This document shows, piece after piece, positions 45,012 to 54,513 of a DNA stretch of 64,000 bases. Origin of the DNA: Agarophyton chilense (taxonomy: Eukaryota > Rhodophyta > Florideophyceae > Gracilariales > Gracilariaceae); contig JARGXX010000003.1 in NCBI GenBank assembly GCA_030374765.1, positions 372,001-436,000 of the forward strand. Direction: 5' to 3'. Position numbers and translations under genes: made by a program. Under the pieces are notes generated by a model. It saw only the letters and a list, made by a program, of their open reading frames with translations, was not told the DNA's origin and did no database searches. The number at the start of each line of letters is the position of its first letter. The first letter of the stretch is position 1.

Positions 45012-46499
45012 CTAAAAGAAGCGCAGGGGCGAAAAGGTGTTGTCGGTGGGAAAGTTGAAGAACAGAGGGTTGGGCGAGGTGATATCAGAGCCGCCGCCGC
45101 GGCCACCACCACCACCACTGCCGCCCGACACAGTGAGCGGTGCGCCGCCCGTGAGGAGGTCATTATGCTCAAACGTCTCCGAAGCGTCGGGAGCGGACAA
45201 GGCGCTGAGGGTGGCAGAGTGGGTCATTTCGAGAGGCAGGCGGAGGGGGACGTCGAAGAGGGGCGGGTCCACGTGGTGGGAGTCGGGGGTGTTGCACATG
45301 GATTGCGCTCCAGGTGCGGGTTGATTGGTGTGTTGTGGTTGCTGTTGTTGTTGGTGTTGTGGTTGGTGGTGGAGGTGGTGGCCGATTGCGTGGTCGTCGA
45401 TTGAGTCCAACATGCTGTCGAGGTCCAAAAGCGGTTGGTGCGTTTGGTGGGCATCGAATGGAGATGAAGAAGAAGATGAGGAGGATGAGTGGTCGGCGGT
45501 GAAGAAAGAAGGTGATAGTGGGGAGCGAGGAAGCACAATTCCCTCTTGGTGCAGGTCTGTGATGCCCAAGTCGTCCATTGTGATTCCGTCAATGTCCTCC
45601 GGACGCAGCAGAATGTCGTGGTCGGCGGGGGGCAACTGCGGCTCGGGTTGGGCGGGAGACAGCAGCTGAGAGCCGGGCGCGGCGTGGCGTGGGCGAGAGC
45701 GGGGTGATGAGTCGCGGGCGGGGGTGGGGGCAAGAGGATCGGCGGGATCAGAATGGGCGAGGCGCTGGGCGGAGAGGGCGCGCTGGCGCTGCTGCACGCC
45801 GCGCGCGACACGAGCGCGATAGTCAGGGTCAGCCCACAGGCGCTTGATGCTGAGGCTGAGCTTTGCGCGCGTGGTGTCGGACAGCGGGCGGGCGGGGGCC
45901 ACGACGTAGCGACGGCCAGAGGACTCGCGGCGAAAGGAGGAGCGAATCTGGTCGGCGATGGCGCGATCCAGGCGAGCGACGACGGGCGCGTCGAAGGCGA
46001 AGGGTAGTGGAGCGCGGCGCGGGCGGCGCGACGGGCGCGAAGAAGCGGAGGCGGAGGTGGCGCGCGCCGAGCGCGTGGAGGCGCGGATCTTGACCTTTGT
46101 GCTTTCGGAGTGGCGTCGGCCGGTGGCGCGCTGCTTGAGCAGCTGACGCATCTCCGGACGCAGCATGGCCTTGCGCGTGTTTTCGGCGATCTTGCGGCGC
46201 GTCTCGGGCGAGTGCGGGCGGCCCTTGTTCCACGGCACGTTGCCACGGTTGGCGTCGGCGATCTTGCGCCGGCTCTCGGCCGTATGCTTGCGCCCCGACC
46301 GCCCCGGCGGCGGCAGCGGCGCGCGCGCGGCAACAGAGACAGAAGCAGAATCAGCAGCAGCGGAAGCGCGGCGCGGCACGGCAGCACAAATGCGCGGCGG
46401 CGGCAGCGGCGGCGGCGGCGGCGACGCGGCGGCGGCGGCTGCGGCTGCAGCGGCCATCGTCGCGCTGGACACGAACAGCGCGGTACGCGTCTGCGACAT
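45012..46499 (-). CDS. NUMOD3-motif protein, putative DNA-binding regulator
   Basis: The ATG at 46499-46497 gives 495 residues; an upstream extension of the frame covers the repeat-rich promoter and is unlikely to be coding. An alanine run and proline-rich stretch open the protein. Three NUMOD3 motifs follow at about 69-85 (GRKHTAESRRKIADANR), 93-109 (GRPHSPETRRKIAENTR) and 127-142 (GRRHSESTKVKIRAST); a weaker fourth is near 210-230 (PLSDTTRAKLSLSIKRLW). NUMOD3 is a DNA-binding module first described in homing endonucleases, but no GIY-YIG or HNH nuclease motif is present. The C-terminal half has an acidic block (PEDIDGITMDDLGI), His/Gln runs and a Gly-rich segment, as in transcription activators. 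A nuclear regulatory role is inference. It is divergent from the small gene at 47126. Confidence 0.8.
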   Translation of the reverse strand: MSQTRTALFVSSATMAAAAAAAAAASPPPPPLPPPRICAAVPRRASAAADSASVSVAARAPLPPPGRSGRKHTAESRRKIADANRGNVPWNKGRPHSPETRRKIAENTRKAMLRPEMRQLLKQRATGRRHSESTKVKIRASTRSARATSASASSRPSRRPRRAPLPFAFDAPVVARLDRAIADQIRSSFRRESSGRRYVVAPARPLSDTTRAKLSLSIKRLWADPDYRARVARGVQQRQRALSAQRLAHSDPADPLAPTPARDSSPRSRPRHAAPGSQLLSPAQPEPQLPPADHDILLRPEDIDGITMDDLGITDLHQEGIVLPRSPLSPSFFTADHSSSSSSSSSPFDAHQTHQPLLDLDSMLDSIDDHAIGHHLHHQPQHQQQQQPQHTNQPAPGAQSMCNTPDSHHVDPPLFDVPLRLPLEMTHSATLSALSAPDASETFEHNDLLTGGAPLTVSGGSGGGGGRGGGSDITSPNPLFFNFPTDNTFSPLRFF

Positions 46500-47125
46500 G
46501 ACGGCGCTCACGGACGGGCGGCGGGGGCCGTAGCGCGTGTGCACGCGCGTGAGGTGGACAAGCTTCCGCGCGCGCCTCGTTCTGCGTAGCTCTCGCGGTG
46601 ATCTTCGGCGTCGTCGCCTTCGCCGTCTTCGCCGTCTTCGCCTTCGCGTTGCATTGGCGTCGCGGAGATGTGCGCGCGTTCCCCATACTACTGCATACCT
46701 CGCAGATCGCGCTCCACTGCTCTGTCGCGCCATGCTCCCAACGTGGTCCAGTGTACCTAGCTGGCCTGGCCCAGTGCACACAGCTGGTCGCAGCATACAG
46801 TTGTGTCTTCGTGGACAGCACCGCCGCGTGGACAGCACCTCCGCGTGGACAGCAAGCCGCGTGGACAGCAAGCCGCGTGGACAGCACCGCCGCGTGGACA
46901 GCAAGCCGCGTGGTGGACAGCAAGCCACGTGGACGCGCACGAAACGGCGCGCTCGCGGAGCGGCGCGCTTTCGTGCGCGTGTGGCCGCACGCGAGGCGTG
47001 GCAACGCACAGCGCAAAGTTGTTGATAGTGCCAACGCGCGCACCCCCATTGCACGTCCTCGCTGCCGTATTAAAGGCGCCCTGTGCACACGCGCGTGCAT
47101 CATTTGGCTTTTCGATCGCCCTGCC
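46500..47125. promoter_or_regulatory. Divergent promoter region
   Basis: 626 bp between the starts of two divergently arranged genes. It contains a tandem repeat (46810-46934) and, 55-60 bp before the plus-strand start, ATTAAAGG (47069-47076), which may serve as a TATA-like element. Shared control of the two genes is possible but not shown. Confidence 0.45.
46810..46934 (+). repeat. Tandem repeat of CGTGGACAGCAAGCCG-type units
   Basis: Eight or so units of about 15-16 bp (CGTGGACAGCACCGCCG and CGTGGACAGCAAGCCG alternating) within the divergent promoter. The repeat could expand or contract and alter spacing. Confidence 0.85.
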
Positions 47126-47440
47126 ATGGATAAGACTAACCTCAAACACAAGCTGCGTCAGCACGCCGCAAAGCTGCTCGATCCCGAGCACTCGCCCGAC
47201 CCCCATCCCCCCACTTCTTCTTCTGCTTCTGCTCCTGCTTCTGCTTCTGCTTCTGCTTCTACTTCTACTCCCGCTTCGGCTCCCGCCGCGGCCGAGCCGC
47301 CGCACGTCCACACCTCCACCCACAACCCCAAGCGCGTGTTCGCCGACAAGGTCAAGCACAAGATGGATGACCCCGAGCTACAACAGCGCGCCGGCCAACT
47401 CTTCATGCACCACGCCAAGAAGAAGATCTTCAAGGAATAG
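47126..47440 (+). CDS. Small protein with basic ends and Ser/Ala linker, unrecognised
   Basis: The ATG at 47126 follows GCC and opens 104 residues ending at the stop at 47438-47440. The N-terminus (MDKTNLKHKLRQHAAKLLD) and C-terminus (ADKVKHKMDDPELQQRAGQ, then HHAKKKIFKE) are helical, charged and similar in style. They are joined by a Pro/Ser/Ala linker encoded by a GCTTCT microsatellite (about 47215-47275), so linker length may vary between individuals. There is no signal peptide or membrane segment. I recognise no family. It stands divergently from the NUMOD3 gene and convergently with the bHLH gene. Confidence 0.65.
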   Translation: MDKTNLKHKLRQHAAKLLDPEHSPDPHPPTSSSASAPASASASASTSTPASAPAAAEPPHVHTSTHNPKRVFADKVKHKMDDPELQQRAGQLFMHHAKKKIFKE

Positions 47441-48313
47441 CATCTCTCTCCCGCTCTACTCCTCCTGCTCCTAAAAACAAACTGTCCAACTTGCCTCTTC
47501 TGTTTCCGCCCCGCGCCGCAGCCAATGCGCGCCGCCCTATAATGCTGCGCTCTCTGGGCGCGCTCGACCCGCGCACCCCCCAATTCAGTGTAGCTCAGCT
47601 CAGCTTCACTTCTGGTTTACAGCCGCTGCCGCCCCCACTGTCGTCCCCTCCCTTCCGCCTCAACTTTTGGCACACGGGAGCCTCCTTCCCGTCTCTCTCT
47701 ACTGTAAAAAGTTTCCATTAACCCTCCCTCCTATGTCGCCTTTCAACATCAGCTCCCAAGCAGAAACACCTCCCTCTTTCTCACTCTCTCGCCCTCTTTG
47801 ACCTCTTCCTCTTTCACACTCGTACCCCCTTTCTTTTGCCTCCCTTGACCATAAAATAAAAATAAAAATCATCATTATCATCATCCTCATCCATCATCTC
47901 CCATCATCACCCATCATCATCCACTGTCATCCGTCGTTGTCATCCCACGTATTTCTCTCCTGTTGCCCCGTTTTCGCCCCTCCCCATCTCTCTCTTGCTC
48001 GTCCCTTGCCCCCAATTTCTTTATCTCGCCTACTTGTGCTCACCACCACTGTCATCAACCCCCAACAATTCTGCACTCGTATATAACTCGTACAACCGCT
48101 CATACATACCCTATCCAACACCCCTATAATTAGTTTCCATCACGTTGTACTGCTCTCAGCGCGCGTTACACCATCTTTGTTTTAAAATTCGTACGCGTGT
48201 TGCTCACTCGCACGCTAACAATCTGCTTTGCACACCGAGATCGTACTTCGGGAAATCATGCAACGTATGGGTATGTGTATATTTTGTATGTTTGCTACAT
48301 GCATTAAACATAA
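47441..48313. other. Intergenic, pyrimidine-rich, no gene seen
   Basis: The region lies between two convergent genes. It is CT-rich on the plus strand, with CATCATCATC runs near 47.87-47.92 kb and an AAAATAAAAATAAAAAT stretch near 47.85 kb that could serve as a polyadenylation region. Confidence 0.6.
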
Positions 48314-50032
48314 TCAGAACTGATCTGTGCCGTACGTATCGATACCAATAGTGCCATCAGCTCCAACAGACAACATTCCTATTGAAGGTACCTGTGAAAA
48401 CCGTCTCTTAACAATCGCTATTGTCTCCCGCGCCACTCGCATCGACGACTTTGGGTTCACCTCCGGATGCAACTCTGCGTTCTGTCCCCCAGATCTCAAT
48501 CTTACATTGTAAAAAGTCACCACAATCTGCACGTGGTTGTACAGAGTCAGCGGCAGGTACAGCACATCCGTTACCCCATAGCTGGCCGCCGTACGCGTCC
48601 GTTCTACTGTAAAATCCAAGTTCTCCAACCCTTCATACTGCCGAAACTCGCAACTAAGCCATGCTGGTATGCCGCGACGGTACACGAGCGACACCGCCTC
48701 ATTGGAGTTCGTGGCGTAGCAAGTCCCCCGCGCCGCCTCCAGAAACGTGGTCAGTTCTGCAGTGCGCGCTTCCTCTTCGCGCGTCGGTCTTCGGCCCCCA
48801 GGCGGCGGCACAAACGTCCACGCCTGCGCTAATGATGCCCTGTCAGTGGGTAGCCGCGAGTCCACTGCCCACGCTTCTGCCCCAGTCCACTCAAGCCCGA
48901 TGGTAAACAGCCGCATCACCGGCTGGCACACCTCGCGCAGAGTGCGCACCGACTGCGTCTCCGTGTGCAACCACGATTTCAGCTGCTCCGAGCTGGACAG
49001 CGCCAGATTCAGCTCCAACTTGTCGTTTTGCCCCACGAGTCGGATGATGGTTTCGGTGGCGTACTCCAGTATTTCCGCCTTGGAGCGCGGATTGAGGCGC
49101 GGCGGAGGCGTGGGTAGCGCATCCAACAGCGCTTCGAAGCGCGAGTTGACTTTGTTACGTGACTTTTGTGTGTACGCGCGATGAGCTTTGCGCCGCTCCA
49201 GGTTGGACTGCGCGCCCGGCGTACGCGGCACAGCAGGGGATGGCGCTGATGGCGACGAACTGTGATCGAACAGGTCGGAGCGGGTCATGCGCTTGGCAAT
49301 GGTAGAGGATGGAGCAGCGATGCCGAGGGCGGGCGCCCCATACCGCCCGGAAGAAGGGCCGGCGCGCGCGGAAAGCGGCTCTGGTGGGCGAGCCCGGTTG
49401 TATGGTGACGAGGCGGCGGCAGCGGCGGCGGCGGCAGCGGCGGCGGCAGCGGCGGCAGTTGCAGCGGCGGCAGTGGCTTCGGGGTCGGTGTCAAGTGCGA
49501 AGGGGGAAGCCGCAGGCGGGGGTGTGGGTTGCACAAGGGGAAGGCTCATGTCGTGAAAGAGGTCGTAGTTGAGCTGCTCACGGCGGGGGTCGGGGGTCGT
49601 GGCGTTATAAGAGAGCTGTTGAGGTGGTTGGGGTAGCTGCTGAAGCTGCTGTAGCTGTTGAGGTGGTTGGGGTAGCTGCTGAAGCTGCTGTAGCTGTTGA
49701 GGTGGTTGGGGTAGCTGCTGAAGCTGCTGTAGCTGTTGTTGTTGGTGCTGTTGGTGCTGTTGCTGTTGATGAGGTAGCTGGATGTGCGAGTGGTGGAGTG
49801 GGGCGGGTGGGAGAGGGTTGGGCAGCGAGTGAGGTGGATTGTGATGCGAGAGGTGGAGCTGGGAGGCGAACGTGGATTGCATAGGGGAGTGGGAGTGGGG
49901 ATCGAAGGCGTGATGTTTTGAGGGGTGTGGGTTTTCATCGTTGGGCGGCTGCGACATGACGACGTGGTTGGCTGAGGGGCTGAAGGCTGCAGACGCGACG
50001 GTGACGGGCGATGTGATGGAACGCTGCGACAT
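48314..50032 (-). CDS. bHLH-type transcription factor with C-terminal GAF-like region
   Basis: The ATG at 50032-50030 (MSQRSITSP) gives 572 residues; the frame stays open further upstream, so an earlier start is possible. The N-terminal third is low complexity: QLQQLPQPPQQL repeats (about 99-138), His/Gln runs and an alanine run (about 185-207). The bHLH domain lies at about 277-345: a basic region (RRKAHRAYTQKSRNKVNSRF), helix 1, a proline-rich loop and helix 2 (SKAEILEYATETIIRL). The glutamate that contacts the E-box in classical bHLH proteins is replaced: AERKRR becomes YTQKSR. The C-terminal 200 residues (for example GTCYATNSNEAVSLVYRRG) resemble a GAF-like sensory fold, a tentative call. 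It acts in the nucleus, probably on a non-E-box site (inference). Confidence 0.82.
   Translation of the reverse strand: MSQRSITSPVTVASAAFSPSANHVVMSQPPNDENPHPSKHHAFDPHSHSPMQSTFASQLHLSHHNPPHSLPNPLPPAPLHHSHIQLPHQQQQHQQHQQQQLQQLQQLPQPPQQLQQLQQLPQPPQQLQQLQQLPQPPQQLSYNATTPDPRREQLNYDLFHDMSLPLVQPTPPPAASPFALDTDPEATAAAATAAAAAAAAAAAAAAASSPYNRARPPEPLSARAGPSSGRYGAPALGIAAPSSTIAKRMTRSDLFDHSSSPSAPSPAVPRTPGAQSNLERRKAHRAYTQKSRNKVNSRFEALLDALPTPPPRLNPRSKAEILEYATETIIRLVGQNDKLELNLALSSSEQLKSWLHTETQSVRTLREVCQPVMRLFTIGLEWTGAEAWAVDSRLPTDRASLAQAWTFVPPPGGRRPTREEEARTAELTTFLEAARGTCYATNSNEAVSLVYRRGIPAWLSCEFRQYEGLENLDFTVERTRTAASYGVTDVLYLPLTLYNHVQIVVTFYNVRLRSGGQNAELHPEVNPKSSMRVARETIAIVKRRFSQVPSIGMLSVGADGTIGIDTYGTDQF
49618..49736 (-). 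repeat. 39-bp tandem repeat inside the bHLH gene
   Basis: Three identical copies of a 39-bp unit (opening GAGGTGGTTGGGGTAGCTGC on the plus strand) encode a 13-residue Gln/Leu/Pro repeat. Perfect identity points to a recent expansion. Confidence 0.92.
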
Positions 50033-53000
50033 GAGCGGCGGCGAAGGAAAAGGGGGGAGTTGGAGAAGGAAAGTATGAGGGGCGGTGTTTGAAGCGCGGA
50101 AGACGGAGAGCGGAGGGAAAAAAGGCGGAAGAGGGCGAGAACATGCGACGGAAAGAAGTGGCGACGGCGGGGGCGAGGGGCAGCGCGGCACGAAAAGGCA
50201 GGGTGGGCGCGGGGTGCGGGGAGTGGAGATACGGGTCGGGCGCGCCGTGATGTCCGTGGGTCATTTCTTACATGGAGAGGTGGAGAGCTTGAAAGCCAGC
50301 AGCTGCCCGGTTGTTGCGCGCAGCGCACACGCGCGCAATAAAAAGGCGCGCGAGCTGGAAATAGCGCCATTCTGCATGCCTTTAGCGCGCCACGGATTAC
50401 ATGAATTCAAATCCCGGGGGGGCGACCATGCTCGTAGTCTCGTCTGCTGCAGTCGCCTCTGCTTCTACCTCTGTTGCTGCCTCGCAAGTTCTTTGCGCGT
50501 GGAGCGCGATTTTCGTGAAGCACCAACTCACAGCAGCCGAGCACCTTCCCGGCGCCTGCAACCTGCGCTCGCAAGTCGCTCCGAGTTAGGGCACACCTTC
50601 ACTCCTTGCGCCGAGCTGAGACATCTGCCCCCTGTTAGAGAGAGAGGAGAGAAGGAGAGAAGGAGAGAGAGAGAGACGCCGCGAAGCATTCTACATACCG
50701 CTTCGCCGGAGGACGGGACACCGTGCCCCCCAGTGTGACGGTCGTAACACGCATTTTGTGAGGGCCAGCTTGTGGTAATCCTTACGCGAACAAGGCACAC
50801 TGCGATTTGACAGCAAGCAAACATGTCTTTTTTTCTATTGGTGTCAGAAACTGGCTGCGCGACAACGTCCACCGCGCAGCCGTGTGGTTAACGCTGGTGG
50901 TGAGTAGCGGCGAGGAAGCGGCATGGACTGACACTGGCGGTGCGCGTGCTGGCGTGCAGCCAGCACGCTTGCCAAGGGCGTTGACAGCTACAAAAACAGA
51001 AGTGGCAGTGGCGACGCGACGCGAAGAAGGCGCGACGGCTGCGGGCTGGGACGCGCGTTGGCCGCGGCGACGCACTGCCTGGGCGCTACATCAGATGGAG
51101 CGTGGGGGAGCGCAGGGGAGCCCCGAGAGCGCGCGCTTGGCGCGTGTGGGGTACCACGCATATGCGAGGGGGCTTTTTCGGTTTTGGACGCGCGGTGTAA
51201 ATACGGCAGCGACACACATGCGCTCTAAGTACGCTCCCGGCGCAGCGTCCCGCGACAGCCGCCCGGGGGCGCTGGCGAGGGCGCAGCGGTCATGCGGGGC
51301 GCCGCTGTTGCGAGGGCAGTGGAGGGGGAGATGTTAGGGGAGAGGTCAGCGACGCAAATTGGAGCGCAGTCGTGAGCCCGGGCGCAAACGCTGGAGGGGG
51401 TTGGGAACGACACAGGCTCGGCCACTGTGGCGACGCATACAGCCACGGTGCGCGTTTTAAACAATAAAAAGCGGTGGGCACAATTCAAGTGCTGCGTGCA
51501 AATGCACGCCCAAATATATACGCCTGGTCTCGCTCAGCTTTCCGTCTTTGAGAAGGGAGCGCGCGCCCGCTGGCAGCCATCACAACTGTCAACTTGAAGC
51601 GCGAGGAGCTGTTTGTAGCCCAAAGAAAGGCTGGAGCACGGGTGCTGGATGTGAAACGGACAGCAAAGCGTCAAAGATGGCTTCAAGCGCGCTTGTTGTT
51701 GTACGGAGACACATTGGTTGACGCGTCGCCCCTTATTCGTGCTTTCAAATCAACTCTTAAAAAGATAGGCTCGCTGTGATCTGGAAACCATTATGAATGA
51801 AATAGAGGCAATTCATATCGGAGAGTTCAAGTGTACCTCAAGCTACAGAACAACCAACGATGCGACGCCAGAACACCGCGGAAAACACGAGACGGAGCGA
51901 GCCATGTCAAAGTAACAAGGCCAATGTGCATCTACACCTCCGCCATCAATCATCATTAACACAATATGTGGAACAAGAAGATCATTTCCGTGGCGGACAC
52001 TAGCGTTTCTGAGGAACTGTGTGACTCAACGCTTTTCGACTTATTCGAGGTTGTACCAGTCAACTTGAGTTCCGTGCCAGGTGGTGGTGCTCTTTTGCCG
52101 ACTAATGAGCTAGCGTCACAATCTCTCTGTCTTTGACGCTTAGCCAGAACGCGCTACTATTGGCAAAAGATGTAGGTAGGCCAATTAAAACACTGATACA
52201 GAAGTCGAGAGCTTTGTTCCAGTTTACATGTTTGTCAATACAAACTGTCGCAACAAAGGAATGCTCAAAAACTGGCATGCGGCGTGTATTCTCTAGTCAG
52301 CATAGAATGTGCAAGTGTCGAAAGGCGACAACACATGAGATCACCAGAAGTCTACCCATCAATCAATTCAAAGCACTAATGCCATCGCACCCATTTACGA
52401 AAATGACAAGAGCTTTCTCGCTCACGGACAACACACAGCTACGAGGAGTTGCGGTCCCTCTTGGTTCGCTCCTCGCCCTTAACACACACCCTGCCCAGCG
52501 CTCAACCGGGAACAAAAACTCTGACCACCATGGCTCTACTTTCACAGCACGTCTGTATCTCCAACGCGTTGTTGCGCAACAGGCGGCACAAAGAATAGAA
52601 GCCTCGCGAAGTTGCACCACTTCATAATCTCGAAAAGAACCAAACGCACAAACTGTAAAGGCGCCAAGAAAGCGGCTTCATTCCATTTTGCACCAACAAG
52701 GGTGCGAATGCGCTCTGCAGATGCGATGAGCTCAACTTACCGGTCGAACCGTCAAAGCTGTTCTCGACAAACACCGTCACCATCCAGGCCACTAGCTAGT
52801 GATGGAAGTCTTCACGGCCATGTAACAGAATACAAGCCGTGGTTCGGCTGAGCGCTCACTATGCTTGCTTCTGATCGTGCCATATGATATTGCACGGCGC
52901 TCTCTACACTCGTTCGAGGGGGGGTTCGCCAGTCGCAGGCACAAGGGCGTCAGAGGCGCTCGATATTGTCGCTGTACCCCCGCCTTTTGAGAATTGTTCC

Positions 53001-54513
53001 TCTCTCCAACATCAATGCCAAATGGACGGTCTTCAAAATTAGAATGAAGTCTACCACCGCTTACTTGCTAGTTCTTTTGTTTTCTTCTCGAGCAACTCTA
53101 AGTCGAAACTGAAAAGATTTGTTGTCACGAAACTGCTCTTTGAGAATAGAATATGCGGGATAACAACAGTCAGTTGTTGTTTCAGGTGTTTTGCCATCAA
53201 CCACCGAAGGATATGTTATTTTAATACCAAATTATCTTTAAAACCATTCCGTTGGCTTTCACCACCTTCCGGTTTTTTTAAAAGCTTCAATCCCATTCCT
53301 TCTTCGCCTTAGTTTTCTTTTCTCCTGAAAGATGCCGAGAAACGTTTACAGAGTTTTCGAAGGGGATGTTCTTTTTCTCGCACCACCAGCTCAAACAAAA
53401 TTTGGATTATGACACCAGCTCCAAACTCGATCTGATTGACAGCAAGTGTAACAGAGCCGGAAACGTTTTCAACCATACAGTTTCCGCTTTTGAATTCAAA
53501 CTTCAAATTAATTCTTTGCTTTCTATCCATCCTCGTTGGAAGTACGAAGGGAACATTTCTATAACGACAGGCGAGAGAAACTCAAATGTTCCGAACCTGT
53601 ATTCAAGCTAGCTTGCGCCGTTGAGGGATTACCGAGTTGAGTTAAATCTGTAACTTGATTTAATGTAGGATTATTTGGCTGTTTGATTTTCAAATAATTT
53701 TACGAGGGGTCATTCTGCTCTTAATGCTTTATAAATTTTGGTTCTGAATTCAATCTCAAGAATTGGCAATTAATTTACTCCGCATTTTGGCAGGAGAGAC
53801 CACAAACTCCAGTGTCCAACTGCCCAGGGCAACTATTCGAAATTGATTATCATTTAAAACCGTGCACGTTTTGTCCGCAAAGGCTTTCATGCGTTCAGGA
53901 ACCTTAGCAAGGCGCAAGAACGCGACAGTAGTGGGCTTTTCTTACTTGCTCTCTTGCCCTGCTTAGAACGAGAAACTTTCCCAGACTTGTCTACTAACTG
54001 ATGTCTTCTCAAACACCATTGCCATAGCGCACAGTAACATTTTCCAGCTATTATCAATGTTTACTGATTGGTGCATGTTTGTCGTCAACAATTTTTGCTC
54101 GCATCAGCAGTGCGCGACCCGTAGTTAAATAGATGTTTAGATTTCATCAAGTAATTTCACCTCAAGTTGATCGGGATATCATTAGTTTCCCTGTGTTTCA
54201 TAAAATCATGCGACGCACTTGCAATTTGCGCAGAGTGCTTGTTAATTTTCGAATGAGCTGAGGTGAAGTGTTCTTCTGCTAGTTTCAGCTGCGCAACTTC
54301 GAATTGTAGATAGAACAAAGCAGAATTCTTTGAGTTTTTGTGAGCTTCCGCACTTGTACATTGTTTTTACACTTTTGTATAATTGTGAAGACAGCCTCGT
54401 AAGTAGCGCATGTTGACGTCCGTGATCCTCGTGCAAGGCGAGAGCGCAGTAGATGAAACTTGCTGTGTGAACTGCACACCACAGTGTGTTTCGTAGTTTG
54501 CACGAAACAAATA
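50033..54513. other. Long stretch without a recognised gene
   Basis: 50.0-51.5 kb is GC-rich and has a GA-rich microsatellite (50638-50680); open frames exist but have no motif or good start. From about 51.8 kb the sequence becomes more AT-rich. A 164-codon frame at 52133-52627 lacks an early ATG and any known motif. I see no LTR-like ends or transposase here. Confidence 0.5.

Noticed and set aside
45224-46590. Long open frames overlapping the NUMOD3 gene on both strands
   Set aside because: They are arginine- and proline-rich translations of GC-rich codons with no motif; the frame with NUMOD3 motifs is the real one.
49618-49736. CRISPR-like array
   Set aside because: The repeats are contiguous without spacers and lie inside a coding region. 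No CRISPR array is seen anywhere in the window.
50085-50738. Frame running through the bHLH 5' region on the opposite strand
   Set aside because: It is a shadow of the bHLH upstream region and contains simple GA repeats.
50807-51337. GC-rich plus-strand frame of 176 codons
   Set aside because: No early ATG, no motif, and composition typical of chance open frames in GC-rich DNA.
52133-52627. Plus-strand frame of 164 codons
   Set aside because: It starts at a non-ATG codon, has no recognisable motif and no clear codon preference; left as uncertain non-coding.
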